This document shows, one piece after another, positions 44,257-53,999 of a stretch of 64,000 bases of DNA; the first letter of the stretch is position 1; each line of letters begins with the position of its first letter. Source of the DNA: CAYNWT01 sp964450955 (GTDB lineage Bacteria; Planctomycetota; Planctomycetia; Planctomycetales; Planctomycetaceae); assembly GCA_964450955.1 (NCBI GenBank), contig CAYVFI010000011.1, positions 1 to 64,000 of the forward strand, written 5' to 3'. The notes beneath the pieces were generated by a model. It was not told the origin of the DNA. It did not search any database and saw nothing but the letters and a program-made list of their open reading frames with translations. The position numbers and the translations under genes are program-made.

Positions 44257-45363
44257 TTAACGCAACATCAACTGCTCGGCGACCCGAATAGCAGCCTTGC
44301 CGTCCCACAATTTCGGGCATTGCCCAGCCTTGTAGTTGCCAGCCATGACCGCGGCCAGATGGCCGTTAAGGACTTCAGCATCCGAACCACAAAGGGTGCT
44401 GGTCCCTTCAGTAACTGTCACGGGACGTTCCGTGTTCTTTCGCATGGTCAGACAGGGGATCTCCAACGCGGTCGATTCTTCCTGCAACCCGCCGGAATCA
44501 GTCACAATCACCTTGGCCTGAGAGGTCAGGCACAGGAAGTCATTGTAACCCAGCGGCCCCAACACCCTGACGCCCTCTGCCCCGTTAAGACGCCCAAGCA
44601 GACCAAACTCTTCCAGGCGAGCCTTAGTGCGGGGATGAACCGGAAACACTATTGGCAACTGAGCACTCACATCGACCAATACATCGACCAGCGCACCAAG
44701 TGATTCCGCGGTGTCAACATTGGAAGGCCGATGCAAAGTCACAACACAATATTGTGACGGCACCAAATCAAGATCCTTCAAGGTTGCCTGCTTCCTGGCT
44801 GTTTCAACCTGCCGCAGCAACGTGTCGATCATGACATTGCCAACAACCTTGATATTCTCATCGGGGTGTCCCTCGTTCTTCAGGTGCTCGACCCCGGACG
44901 GCTCAGACACCAACAGCAGATCCGACAACGAGTCAGTGACAATTCGATTAGCCTCTTCAGGCATCCGACGATCAAAGCTTCTCAGCCCGGCTTCAACATG
45001 AGCAACCGGGATATGAAGTTTCGTTGCAGCTAACGTGGCGGCCATCGTTGAATTCACATCACCAACAACCACCACCCGAGAAAACGGTTCTCCCGCCTCC
45101 TCGGCATTCACGAACACTTCCTCAAGCGCAACCAAAAGCTTTGCAGTCTGCTGGGCGTGCGAACCAGACCCAACACCCAGCGACAAATCGGGTTTACGCA
45201 TTCCAAGTTCTTCGAAAAACACATCCGACAAATTTTTGTCATAGTGCTGACCGGTATGAATGAGCACCGTTTCTGCGTCTTCATGGGCCTCAAAGGCTCG
45301 CAGAATCGGAGCCATCTTCATGAAGTTTGGTCGGGCGCCAACAATACAGGCGAAGCGTTTCAT
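44257..45363 (-). CDS. wecB: UDP-N-acetylglucosamine 2-epimerase (non-hydrolysing)
   Basis: 368 residues. N-terminal GARPNFMKMAPILRAF and HTGQHYDKNLS, then VVVGDVNSTMAATLAA, HVEAGLRSFDRRMPEE, VTLHRPSNVD, VFPVHPRTKARL and TDSGGLQEESTAL are all classic WecB blocks, with the catalytic Asp, Glu and His in place. The enzyme interconverts UDP-GlcNAc and UDP-ManNAc, supplying an amino sugar to the local polymer. It starts six bases after the heparinase-like gene stop. No UDP-ManNAc dehydrogenase (wecC) is present in this window. Confidence 0.92.
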   Translation of the reverse strand: MKRFACIVGARPNFMKMAPILRAFEAHEDAETVLIHTGQHYDKNLSDVFFEELGMRKPDLSLGVGSGSHAQQTAKLLVALEEVFVNAEEAGEPFSRVVVVGDVNSTMAATLAATKLHIPVAHVEAGLRSFDRRMPEEANRIVTDSLSDLLLVSEPSGVEHLKNEGHPDENIKVVGNVMIDTLLRQVETARKQATLKDLDLVPSQYCVVTLHRPSNVDTAESLGALVDVLVDVSAQLPIVFPVHPRTKARLEEFGLLGRLNGAEGVRVLGPLGYNDFLCLTSQAKVIVTDSGGLQEESTALEIPCLTMRKNTERPVTVTEGTSTLCGSDAEVLNGHLAAVMAGNYKAGQCPKLWDGKAAIRVAEQLMLR

Positions 45364-45369
45364 CAGATC

Positions 45370-47040
45370 TCAGTCTTCAATGGTAAGTGTGAATCTCGCG
45401 GAACATGGAGTCGTCCCGTAGCGGATTTCCAACTGCGTGGTCTCGTGTTCGACCCCAAAGTCCGGCGACCACGTAGCACAGGATACAACGACCGGTGAAC
45501 CAGAATCGACCCGAATCGACGCACTACCTGACCGAACGCGGACAGAATGCTTACTGAGAACCTCCACCACGCAGTCGTGATGCAGCAATAATCGCGCCAC
45601 AGCCTCCTCAGGATTTTCTGCATCCACCTGATCTGCTACCCGAAGCGACAGCTCAGTGGCCGTCAGCTGACGAGTGTGCGTCACAACCTGCCCGTCCGCA
45701 TGCCGCGACGTGTAACGGCCAATCACAGAGAAGCACTCATCGGCAAGATCAACAGAATCACATAGTCCGTGCGCGCGGAACCCGACTCGGAACGACTTAA
45801 GAAACTCACACTGATCCCGGTCACCCACAGTCACCGTGTTGTGGGCCTTCGTAGACCGATTCCACTGTCGCGCAGGCCCCGTTTCGTACTCCCGTACACC
45901 CGCGTCGACAATCATACGATGACCGCCGACATCCCATTCGAACGCAAGTATGTCGCCGTGACCGTGAGCCGGAAGAGAATCCGCACACGAAGGACCACAG
46001 TCGAACACAAAATAACTGCACCCAAACCGCGCCCCGTAGTATCCGGCTGACGCAAACGCGAACCTCTTCCTCGCAACCGGCCGTTTGCCGCCCAGTTGTT
46101 CGAAAGCCGCCACGCATGCCTCCGGAATGTAAACCATGTTCAGCCCGCCATCGCTGAACAGACTAATCCGACCGTCCGGATGCTCCAGATCAGCTATGAC
46201 CTGCGCGGGCAGTTTCATACTTTCAAGAACAGATGACCGATCATCTTCTCCCAACACCGATGCACACTCCAGCACATCAGCAAACACCTGACAGTGATAC
46301 GCGGGCGATAACTCAAAGTGCATGCCGTCTTCAAGAAACTGCGACTTCAATTCCTGTTTCAGCAATGCATAACCGCGATCAAACCACGCCGCTGGCTCGT
46401 CACCGCCGAAAAACCGACCAGCCCACAGCAGACACTTGATATTCTTCATCAAGTGATTGCCGCGGATGTCGAGCTCCAGATTCCGAACAAGAAACCGAAC
46501 CTGTTCGACCACCGACGCATTGACCGCATCAAACGTTGACGCCTTCAACATCGCACGATTCACCGCCAGCCACTGCATCATGCAAACAGCCCGAATCGAA
46601 ACCGCGTAGCTGTTCCATGTATCAAGCCAGTAGCCCGGCTGCCACGGGGGAGTACGTTCAATCCAGTCCAGCACAATCGACTCGGCCAGCCCAACGTCAA
46701 TCGCCTCAAGGAACTCAAGGTAATGAAACGCCAACCGCTCAAGGTGCGTTGACTCAGGTTCATTCGCAAGATCCCAGTCAATCGCACCACTCAGCGGATA
46801 TGTGCGATTCAATTGGTGCAGGAACACACCGTCATCGCGTTCGACCACTAAGTGAGAACGCGGAGGGAACACGGGCTGCGGTAGAACGTCAGCGACCGGG
46901 AGAACTTCGACACGGCGCACACGGACCGATTTCCCCAATGGAGACATCGTCACTTTACGCCGGACCGTCAGCCACAGGCGCAGCCACAGCTGCCTGGGAG
47001 GAATGTGGCGCACAGAGCGGTAGAACTGAGCAAGACTCAT
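45370..47040 (-). CDS. Heparinase II/III-family polysaccharide lyase
   Basis: 556 residues. The N-terminal alpha/alpha domain has LDTWNSYAVSIRAVC, RGNHLMKNIKCLLWAG and the catalytic Tyr-His region HFELSPAYHCQVF (about 240); the C-terminal half is the beta-sandwich (GHGDILAFEWDVGGHRMIVDAG, THTRQLTATELSLRVADQV). Members break uronic-acid-containing or related glycans by beta-elimination. There is no signal peptide, so periplasmic action would need another route or the start is missed. Inside a synthesis operon (12 bases after rfbA, six before wecB) it probably trims or modifies the nascent polymer. Confidence 0.82.
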   Translation of the reverse strand: MSLAQFYRSVRHIPPRQLWLRLWLTVRRKVTMSPLGKSVRVRRVEVLPVADVLPQPVFPPRSHLVVERDDGVFLHQLNRTYPLSGAIDWDLANEPESTHLERLAFHYLEFLEAIDVGLAESIVLDWIERTPPWQPGYWLDTWNSYAVSIRAVCMMQWLAVNRAMLKASTFDAVNASVVEQVRFLVRNLELDIRGNHLMKNIKCLLWAGRFFGGDEPAAWFDRGYALLKQELKSQFLEDGMHFELSPAYHCQVFADVLECASVLGEDDRSSVLESMKLPAQVIADLEHPDGRISLFSDGGLNMVYIPEACVAAFEQLGGKRPVARKRFAFASAGYYGARFGCSYFVFDCGPSCADSLPAHGHGDILAFEWDVGGHRMIVDAGVREYETGPARQWNRSTKAHNTVTVGDRDQCEFLKSFRVGFRAHGLCDSVDLADECFSVIGRYTSRHADGQVVTHTRQLTATELSLRVADQVDAENPEEAVARLLLHHDCVVEVLSKHSVRVRSGSASIRVDSGSPVVVSCATWSPDFGVEHETTQLEIRYGTTPCSARFTLTIED

Positions 47041-47052
47041 GGGGCGAGCCGC

Positions 47053-47934
47053 TTACGAAGCAGACGCGGCAAGGTACCGCAGGTACTCGCCGTACTCGTT
47101 CTTAATCCCGGCTGCAAGTTCAGCAACTTGCCGGGTTGTGATCCAGCCCTTGAAATGGGCGATCTCTTCGGGGCACGAAATCTTCAGCCCCATTCGTTTC
47201 TCAATAGCCGCCACGAAGTTACTGGCGTCAATGAGTGATTGGTGCGTGCCTGTATCAAGCCACGCAAATCCACGCGAAAGAACCTCAACGTTCAGCGCAC
47301 CTTTTTCCATGTAGATGCGGTTTACGTCAGTAATTTCCAGTTCGCCGCGTGGTGAAGGCTTTAAGTTCGCCGCAATGTCAACAACTTCGTTGTCGTAAAA
47401 ATAAAGGCCCGGAACCGCGAAATTCGAACGCGGCTTCTCTGGCTTCTCCTCAAGCGAAATCGCTTTCCCGGCATCATCAAATTCAACAACGCCATATCGC
47501 TCCGGGTCGCGAACCATATACCCAAAAATCGTCGCGCCACTGTCCCGCGCGCTGGCCTGATTCAGGATGCCCTGAAAACCACGACCGTAGAAAATGTTGT
47601 CGCCCAGAACCAACGCGACATTGTCCGAACCAACAAAGTCACGACCAATAATGAAAGCCTGAGCCAACCCTTCCGGATTCTCCTGCACGGCGTACTGGAA
47701 GTTCATCCCCCACTTCGCACCGGTTCCCAACAGCCGCTCAAAACCTCCAATGTCTTCCGGAGTCGAAATGATCAACACCTCTCTGATACCTGCCAACATC
47801 AGTGTTGAGATCGGGTAGTAAATCATGGGCTTGTCGTAGACGGGCAGCATTTGCTTGCTGGTCCCCGCTGTCAGCGGATACAGACGAGTGCCCGACCCGC
47901 CGGCCAGGATAATCCCTTTGGTAAAGTTGCTCAT
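47053..47934 (-). CDS. rfbA: Glucose-1-phosphate thymidylyltransferase
   Basis: 293 residues. GIILAGGSGTRLYPLT (nucleotide-binding), SKQMLPVYDKPMIYYPISTLM and LVLGDNIFYG are diagnostic for RfbA/RmlA, which makes dTDP-glucose from glucose-1-phosphate and dTTP. Length matches the family. It follows rfbB by 54 bases and precedes the heparinase-like gene by 12. Product feeds the dehydratase encoded upstream. Confidence 0.94.
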   Translation of the reverse strand: MSNFTKGIILAGGSGTRLYPLTAGTSKQMLPVYDKPMIYYPISTLMLAGIREVLIISTPEDIGGFERLLGTGAKWGMNFQYAVQENPEGLAQAFIIGRDFVGSDNVALVLGDNIFYGRGFQGILNQASARDSGATIFGYMVRDPERYGVVEFDDAGKAISLEEKPEKPRSNFAVPGLYFYDNEVVDIAANLKPSPRGELEITDVNRIYMEKGALNVEVLSRGFAWLDTGTHQSLIDASNFVAAIEKRMGLKISCPEEIAHFKGWITTRQVAELAAGIKNEYGEYLRYLAASAS

Positions 47935-47988
47935 GATGTTCTTTCACAGGCCGCAGACGACCAAATCATTCGGTATAGAATCTGCCGA

Positions 47989-49047
47989 TTACGCATCGTC
48001 GTCCAAACCCAACCGCTCTCGACGATAGTCGCCCGCGAGAACCCGATTCACCCACTTCTCGTTTTCAATATACCAGCGAACCGTTTCTTCAAGCGCTTCA
48101 TCGAACCGGCGTTTTGGCGTCCAACCAAGTTCACTTTCAATCTTGGACGCATCAATCGCATATCGCTGATCGTGCCCCGGTCGGTCCTTTACGTAAGTAA
48201 TCAGATCACGACACTGATGAGCCAACTCCGGTTTCAACCGGTTCACCGTATCGCAAATTTGATGAACAATGTCGATATTCGCCTGCTCGTTCAGCCCGCC
48301 GATATTGTAACACTCACCAACGCGCCCCTTGTGCAGAACCAACTCCAACGCCTCACAATGGTCCTCGACATACAACCAGTCGCGAATGTTCTTCCCGTCA
48401 CCATACACGGGCAAGGGCTTGCCCTCGATCGCGTTTAAAATCATCAACGGAATTAGCTTCTCAGGAAACTGATACGGACCGTAGTTGTTTGAACAATTTG
48501 TGATCACAGTCGGCATTCCGTAGGTGTGCAGCCACGCCCTCACAAAGTGGTCAGACGACGCCTTCGAAGCCGAATACGGCGAATTCGGAGCATACGGAGT
48601 TGTCTCTTCAAACAGACCTGTCGCACCAAGCGAACCGTAAACCTCATCCGTAGAAACATGCAGAAACCGAAACGCCTCGCGCTTCGTGTCGTCCAATTCG
48701 CTCCAATACTCACGGCACGATTGCAACAGTCGAACCGTGCCGACCACATTCGTTTCCACAAACGCCAACGGCCCTTCAATAGAACGGTCGACGTGCGATT
48801 CTGCCGCAAAGTTCAACACTGCATCCGGCTGGAACTCGGCCAACAATTTCGCAGTCAGGGCAGCATCACCGATATCCCCCTGCTGGAAGATGTACGTCTC
48901 GCCGTTCGGCTCAGGCAGTGACTCCGGGTTTCCCGCGTATGTCAGTGCGTCGAGATTAATAATCCGAGTGTCACCTCGCTCGACAACTCTGCGAACAAGG
49001 CACCCACCAATGAACCCGGCGCCGCCGGTCACCAACCATGTTTTCAT
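47989..49047 (-). CDS. rfbB: dTDP-glucose 4,6-dehydratase
   Basis: 352-residue extended SDR. NAD-binding GGAGFIGG at the N-terminus, ESHVDRSIEGP, HVSTDEVYGSLG, the catalytic YSASKASSD (YxxxK) and NNYGPYQFPEKLIPL identify RfbB/RmlB. The product is dTDP-4-keto-6-deoxyglucose. The next gene upstream encodes an RmlD-like protein that resembles a bifunctional 3,5-epimerase/4-reductase, completing a rhamnose pathway. ATG at 49047. Confidence 0.93.
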   Translation of the reverse strand: MKTWLVTGGAGFIGGCLVRRVVERGDTRIINLDALTYAGNPESLPEPNGETYIFQQGDIGDAALTAKLLAEFQPDAVLNFAAESHVDRSIEGPLAFVETNVVGTVRLLQSCREYWSELDDTKREAFRFLHVSTDEVYGSLGATGLFEETTPYAPNSPYSASKASSDHFVRAWLHTYGMPTVITNCSNNYGPYQFPEKLIPLMILNAIEGKPLPVYGDGKNIRDWLYVEDHCEALELVLHKGRVGECYNIGGLNEQANIDIVHQICDTVNRLKPELAHQCRDLITYVKDRPGHDQRYAIDASKIESELGWTPKRRFDEALEETVRWYIENEKWVNRVLAGDYRRERLGLDDDA

Positions 49048-49078
49048 AGCATCAATTCCTACACCAGCCGCAGGCCGA

Positions 49079-49954
49079 CTATGCCTCGGGTTTCCACTTC
49101 GCCAGTGAAGAACGGATTACGTCGTGCACAGACGAAAGCGTCAGCCCCGCAGCAAGAGCCTTTGAGTTATCCATCACGCAGTTTGAACGCGGCGTCTTCG
49201 CAGCGATCTTCATGAATTCGTCTTCAGATCCAAAGAAGTCGAACTCCTTCTCACCTGCGATTCCGGACTCCTTGATTAGATCGACAACCTCGCGTGTCGT
49301 CACGCTGCCAGTATTGGTCAGGTTGTAAATCCCAAACGGGACTTGCTTGTCAAAACACTCAACCGCCGCACCGACAAACTCGTCCAGATGCGACAGACTG
49401 TTTTCCGCATCCAGCAACCGTTCGTATCGCATAACCTTACTTAAATAGTTGCGAGGCCCGTCAACATGGTTAAACGGAATCCGCAGACGCCATATGTAAC
49501 ATTGCTCGGCCCCCTCAAGAACGTCTTCACCCAAAGCCTTCGTGCCTGAATAGAAGCTGCAATTGTCCGTCCGAAAACAGAAATTCGGCGGGTCGGATTC
49601 TTTGAACCCAGAACCGTCCACATTCACGCCGGTGTAAATGCAACCCGATGAAACATGCCCCCAACGAGTTCCTGTCTGCTCGCAGGCCAGCCGAATCGAT
49701 CCCGGCAGCACCGCGTTCCCGTCCAGGCACTCTGACTTATGCAGTTCGCAGGCGTCAACATTCGGCTTGCCGCTGTAGCCAGCCGCGTTGATAAGGAACT
49801 CAGGCTGAGTTGTCTTTATCAAATCAACCAGCACGTCGGACTTCGTGTAATCAACGTCCGCACGACTAACAGGAAGCACTTCGCGACCTGTCGCCCTGAT
49901 AGCAGCGCCAAACGCTGTTCCGACATAGCCACTTGCGCCCAGGAGAATTATCAT
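49079..49954 (-). CDS. RmlD-like SDR resembling plant NRS/ER 3,5-epimerase/4-reductase
   Basis: About 291 residues. GASGYVGTAFG is the NAD(P) site and YSGTKALGEDVL the YxxxK catalytic motif. Beyond RmlD features it shows blocks typical of the plant UDP-rhamnose NRS/ER (UER1) enzymes: SGCIYTGVNVDGSGFKESD, RLRIPFNHVDGPRNYLSK-type sequence, GIYNLTNTGSVTTREVVDL and KTPRSNCVMDNSKALAAG. NRS/ER does both 3,5-epimerisation and 4-reduction, so a separate rfbC and rfbD may not be needed; neither is seen in this window. Start taken at the ATG at 49954 rather than a TTG at 49969. Activity is inferred from resemblance. Confidence 0.78.
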   Translation of the reverse strand: MIILLGASGYVGTAFGAAIRATGREVLPVSRADVDYTKSDVLVDLIKTTQPEFLINAAGYSGKPNVDACELHKSECLDGNAVLPGSIRLACEQTGTRWGHVSSGCIYTGVNVDGSGFKESDPPNFCFRTDNCSFYSGTKALGEDVLEGAEQCYIWRLRIPFNHVDGPRNYLSKVMRYERLLDAENSLSHLDEFVGAAVECFDKQVPFGIYNLTNTGSVTTREVVDLIKESGIAGEKEFDFFGSEDEFMKIAAKTPRSNCVMDNSKALAAGLTLSSVHDVIRSSLAKWKPEA

Positions 49955-50108
49955 TTTCGTCCGATCCAACGCGGTGTTCTATCAAAGAGGAATGGTGAAA
50001 GGCCTTTGCCCACGCGGTCAACCGGGCGACGTCGTGTGGTTCGATTCTAAGCGGGCTTTAACCGTTGTAAACGTGCACAAACCTGTTTCGCGACTCCAGG
50101 CGACACAA

Positions 50109-51338
50109 TCACACAAGCGACTTCAACAACTCAAGGTAGCGGGCAGCAAATGCATCGCGACTGAATTCATCCAACACGAACCGTCTACCGTTCGCGGTCA
50201 AAGATTCGTACAGGTCCGGTTCCTTTTGCAATCGAGTCAAACACTCGATCAGCGAATCAGGGTCACCCGGTTCCATGTCCAGACCCGCACTGGCCTCACG
50301 TACAATATCGGCCGACTCGCCCTGCACGCCCATGATGATCGGGCGTTCCATTGCCATCGCTTCGAAGATCTTTGAAGGGATAACGGTTGTGAACAGATCG
50401 CACGCACGAAGATGAACCAGCAAAGCGTCCGAACTCGCCAGGACTCGCGGCATCTCTGACTTCGCAAGCCTGCCGGTGAACTGCACAAAGTCCGTAAGCC
50501 CGCGTTCCGCGGCTTCGAGTTCCAACGATTGTCGTCGTGCGCCATCGCCAACCAACAGGAACCCGATATCCTTCCGGCCATCCGCTTTCAGTTTCTCCGC
50601 CGCATCCAGCACCGTTTCCAGCCCATGTGCCATGCCAATGGTTCCCACGTAGGAAACCAGAAAACGGTCCGTCATCCCAAACTGCTTGCGGAACCCGGGG
50701 TCCGCTGGTGCTGGAGCGAACTGCTGACCATCGACACCGTTGTAGATGACAGAAATCCGGTCGCCCACCGGCGCCTTCGCTGACACGTTGTCGCGATAAC
50801 CTTTCCCAACCGCCACAACGTGATCCGCGCTGCGATACATCTTCTTCTCAAGCCATTCCAGAACACGCACAGCCAAGCCGCGTTTCATTGCTCCGACCGC
50901 CGTAATGGACTCAGGCCAGATATCGCGAATCTCAAGCACAAAAGGTCGTCGCCGAAAGAACTGAACCAGCACGCCCGCCCAACCGCAAAAGAACTGCGGA
51001 CTGGTGGCCACAATCACATCCGACTTCCTAACCCACATCCCGGCCCACGTCGCTGAGATCATATACGTCAGGTAATTCAAAATCCGCTTAACAAACCCCG
51101 CATTCGCCGCCAGCAACGTCCACACGCGCACAACGTTTATGCCATCCACAACTTCCTTCTGCGCACGGAACCGATTCGAGTACCCTTCATACGGAACCCC
51201 ATCGGGCACATTCGGAACGCAGGTCACCACAGTCACCTCATGCCCCGCCCGCACCCATCGCACACAGTGCTCGTAAGTCCGCGACGCCGGCGCATTGCCC
51301 TCAGGCGGAAAGTAGTGAGTGAAGAAGAGTATTTTCAT
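50109..51338 (-). CDS. Glycosyltransferase family 4, WbuB-like
   Basis: 409 residues with a GT-B fold. The N-terminal lobe has FFTHYFPPEGNAPASRTYEH; the C-terminal lobe has ISVIYNGVDGQQF, FLVSYVGTIGMAHGLETVLD and the EX7E-like sugar-nucleotide region near FEAMAMERPIIMGVQGE. The sequence resembles WbuB-type fucosyl or N-acetylfucosaminyl transferases, but the donor sugar cannot be set from sequence. It lies 154 bases before the epimerase/reductase gene and is co-directional with the whole locus. Confidence 0.83.
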   Translation of the reverse strand: MKILFFTHYFPPEGNAPASRTYEHCVRWVRAGHEVTVVTCVPNVPDGVPYEGYSNRFRAQKEVVDGINVVRVWTLLAANAGFVKRILNYLTYMISATWAGMWVRKSDVIVATSPQFFCGWAGVLVQFFRRRPFVLEIRDIWPESITAVGAMKRGLAVRVLEWLEKKMYRSADHVVAVGKGYRDNVSAKAPVGDRISVIYNGVDGQQFAPAPADPGFRKQFGMTDRFLVSYVGTIGMAHGLETVLDAAEKLKADGRKDIGFLLVGDGARRQSLELEAAERGLTDFVQFTGRLAKSEMPRVLASSDALLVHLRACDLFTTVIPSKIFEAMAMERPIIMGVQGESADIVREASAGLDMEPGDPDSLIECLTRLQKEPDLYESLTANGRRFVLDEFSRDAFAARYLELLKSLV

Positions 51339-51493
51339 CGTAGAACGAATGTATGGGAGTAACTTCTAATCGCCAGCGACTCCTGAGTGAGCCGCATCAG
51401 TCGCGTGGTTCGCTTCGCCACTACTACGCTGCGCCGCCGCTAAGTGCGAACATCGACACAAAGTCGGCGTTCATCCGGATCGAGACATTTGGA

Positions 51494-52384
51494 TCATGAA
51501 GTCTGGAGCGTCTGGAGTTCAAAGACTTTCGCCTGAACATTCAGCTCATGCATCGCTCGAAGACGACAGAAGTAGAAGCCTTCTTTGCCATCAAGAAAGC
51601 CAAACTTAACGACGTAAAGCCAGAAAAAGATAATCGTCGGCTTACACGGGAGTCTCAGAAACAGAGCCTTCATCCACTTGCGCCGCTTAATGGGGTCACC
51701 TGAGAACAGATTCGAAAACGGTGGAAACCCCTCTGCCACCTGACGTCCGCGCCGAACCGCATTCCATGTCGAAAACTCATTTTGTTTGCGAATCCAGAAT
51801 TCAAGATCTTCGTTCGATTCGTGCAGCAGATAGCCATCCAACTGCTCGCACTTGCCATCAACAACGATGTTCTCATGAACTTCATTGTCCCAACCGCCCT
51901 GCCCGGTCATACCCAGGTCTTCGTATTCGCCTTTTCCGTGCCGCACCAACCGCAGCATCCAACCATGACTCCACGAGTGCTTCATCCACCGCCCAAGAAA
52001 CATAAACTTCCAACGTGTGTAGAACCCATTGATATCGTCACGTTTGACGGCGGCTTCGATAGACGCCTTAAGTTCGGGTGTCACACGTTCATCTGCGTCC
52101 AGAATCAAAACCCATTCACAGGTGATAGGAAGGTTTTGCAGTCCCCAGTTTCGCTTCTTTGGCCACTTGCCGTCATAGTCAAACTGAAAGACCTGTGCGC
52201 CTAGCGCTTCGGCCAGCTCACACGTCTTGTCTTGACTGTGCGAATCGACAACAAAGACCTCCTTCGCGAATCGAACACTCTCAATCGCTTCAGCAATATT
52301 CTTTTCTTCATTACGGACAGCGATGAGAATTGCAATTGGGCATTTGTCTTCAGAAATCTCTTGGGCTGTTTGTTTATTAACCAT
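51494..52384 (-). CDS. Glycosyltransferase family 2, WaaE/KdtX-like
   Basis: About 296 residues. The GT-A core shows IAILIAVRNEEKNIAEAI, VFVVDSHSQDKTCELAE, KRNWGLQNLP and the metal-binding motif LILDADERVT (about 100). These match the WaaE-like group known from LPS core assembly (glucosyltransferases). A C-terminal membrane-associated segment is present. The start is set at the ATG at 52384; a TTG lies two codons upstream. No Shine-Dalgarno site is clear. It starts 52 bases after the GMC oxidoreductase gene. Confidence 0.8.
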   Translation of the reverse strand: MVNKQTAQEISEDKCPIAILIAVRNEEKNIAEAIESVRFAKEVFVVDSHSQDKTCELAEALGAQVFQFDYDGKWPKKRNWGLQNLPITCEWVLILDADERVTPELKASIEAAVKRDDINGFYTRWKFMFLGRWMKHSWSHGWMLRLVRHGKGEYEDLGMTGQGGWDNEVHENIVVDGKCEQLDGYLLHESNEDLEFWIRKQNEFSTWNAVRRGRQVAEGFPPFSNLFSGDPIKRRKWMKALFLRLPCKPTIIFFWLYVVKFGFLDGKEGFYFCRLRAMHELNVQAKVFELQTLQTS

Positions 52385-52436
52385 CGACAACGTGTGCTTG
52401 TACTTTCTAGATCGCGATCAAACGCCCGTTTGTTGA

Positions 52437-53999
52437 CTACGCTTTACCGTGACCACTCGAAACCTCGGCGACAAACCGTTCAGCGAGACACAACATGGTA
52501 AACGTTGGATTGGCCGTCCCTGCCGATGGCAGGACCGCTGTACTGATAACGCTCACATTTCTGAGCCCGTTGACCGCGCAATCGAGATCGACAACGGATT
52601 GAGCATCTGTGCCCATGCGACAAACGCCAACTGGGTGGTAGGCATCGTGCGGTTTGCTCGAATCGCGTTCCAGATCTCGTGGCTGCAACTCAGGTAGGGC
52701 AGCACCCTGCCGCTGCCACTTCTCCAATAATCGGCTGGCTGCTGATTGGACATTATGCATGTCGGTGTCGGTAATTTCCCAGCAAATCTTTGCTTTAGGA
52801 CGACCGTACCGATCCAATTCGTTGCCCAGTTGAATCCTATTATCCTCACACGGAGCCTGTTCGATATCCAATTGCAGCCGCGTTTTCGTGCTGGGAGGTA
52901 TGTGTAGTTTTTTGCTGGCAAACCGCCGGACACCAAGCTGAGCCAGCCCCGTTAGACCGAACATTACTTCTCTAAGTGAATGCCGCGGCAATCGCCGAGC
53001 CTGTAGCGATGTCAGCACATTCTTTGCCAGTTTGAAACCGGGGCTCTCGTTTTCAAAAACGAAATGCGAGAAGCTCCTCGGGACACCAGCTTCGACTTCA
53101 GACTCGACGAACCGAAAACTCCGCATCCAAGAGCCAGCGAACCTCGGCGCGTACTCGGAATTCGCCCGCCTTAAGCTACCTTCGTGAACGTCAGCAATCC
53201 CGATCGAAAGATGATCGCCAAGATTTCGACCGGAGTCTGCAGACAATTGAATCGAATCAGCGGCACGCTGAATCTCCAGCAGGATCCGAGCACATTCAAT
53301 GGCACCTGGTGCGATGACGAAATGCTTTGCCTCGACTCGTAGTTCGCGACCGCCCGGTGACATGGACACCACGCTGGTGACATGCCCCGCACTATCTGTT
53401 GTCCAACCCTTAACGACCGCTCGAGAATAGACGACCGACTCGGAGTGATCTTCAACTTCCTCAATCAGTCGAGCCAGGTTCTTTTTGCGGAACGGCAGGA
53501 AGATTGAACTGATTACGCTTAATCCGGCCTGCTGCAGAGCTTGGAAATCTGCCCCTAAGCGGCGGTCTGCAAACGAAAAGAAGCCGGGTGGACCGCCGAA
53601 TCCAAGTTCGTTCAGTACGGTACCCTGATAAGACTCAACCGTCTCAACAATGTGATTCCACGTCGCCCGGTCTCGCGAGTCACCCGCAGCCAATTGATCG
53701 TACGTCGAATGCGGGGCCAGCAGTCCTCCCCACCGGCACGTTGAACCGCCTAGTCCAAATGATCGCCCGACCAACGCGCCAAGATACTCAGCTCGCTTGA
53801 AGTCTGGAACAAATCCGGCTTGCTCAGGCGGTTCCCCCTTAGACCCACCGGCCTCAAGACAAATGACTTTCACACCAAACGAACTCAATCGTCGCACAAG
53901 GTACGCCCCCGCCGCCCCTGCCCCAATGATGCAGTAGTCGTACCCCGTTTCTGACGTAGACAAGCTACACTCGTCCAGGTTGCGGATCGCAATAGGCAC
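52437..53999 (-). CDS. GMC-family FAD oxidoreductase
   Basis: 520 residues from a GTG start. The FAD-binding motif CIIGAGAAGAYLVRRL and LEAGG at the N-terminus, GLGGSTCRWGG (about 85), GAIECARILLEIQ (about 235) and the C-terminal HPVGVCRMGTD and GTANPTFTMLCLAERF are typical GMC blocks. Family members oxidise alcohols of sugars, sterols and other substrates; the active-site His-His/Asn pair cannot be placed securely by eye. Its GTG overlaps the aldo/keto reductase stop (TAGTG). In this setting it may oxidise a sugar hydroxyl during polymer synthesis. Confidence 0.82.
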   Translation of the reverse strand: MPIAIRNLDECSLSTSETGYDYCIIGAGAAGAYLVRRLSSFGVKVICLEAGGSKGEPPEQAGFVPDFKRAEYLGALVGRSFGLGGSTCRWGGLLAPHSTYDQLAAGDSRDRATWNHIVETVESYQGTVLNELGFGGPPGFFSFADRRLGADFQALQQAGLSVISSIFLPFRKKNLARLIEEVEDHSESVVYSRAVVKGWTTDSAGHVTSVVSMSPGGRELRVEAKHFVIAPGAIECARILLEIQRAADSIQLSADSGRNLGDHLSIGIADVHEGSLRRANSEYAPRFAGSWMRSFRFVESEVEAGVPRSFSHFVFENESPGFKLAKNVLTSLQARRLPRHSLREVMFGLTGLAQLGVRRFASKKLHIPPSTKTRLQLDIEQAPCEDNRIQLGNELDRYGRPKAKICWEITDTDMHNVQSAASRLLEKWQRQGAALPELQPRDLERDSSKPHDAYHPVGVCRMGTDAQSVVDLDCAVNGLRNVSVISTAVLPSAGTANPTFTMLCLAERFVAEVSSGHGKA

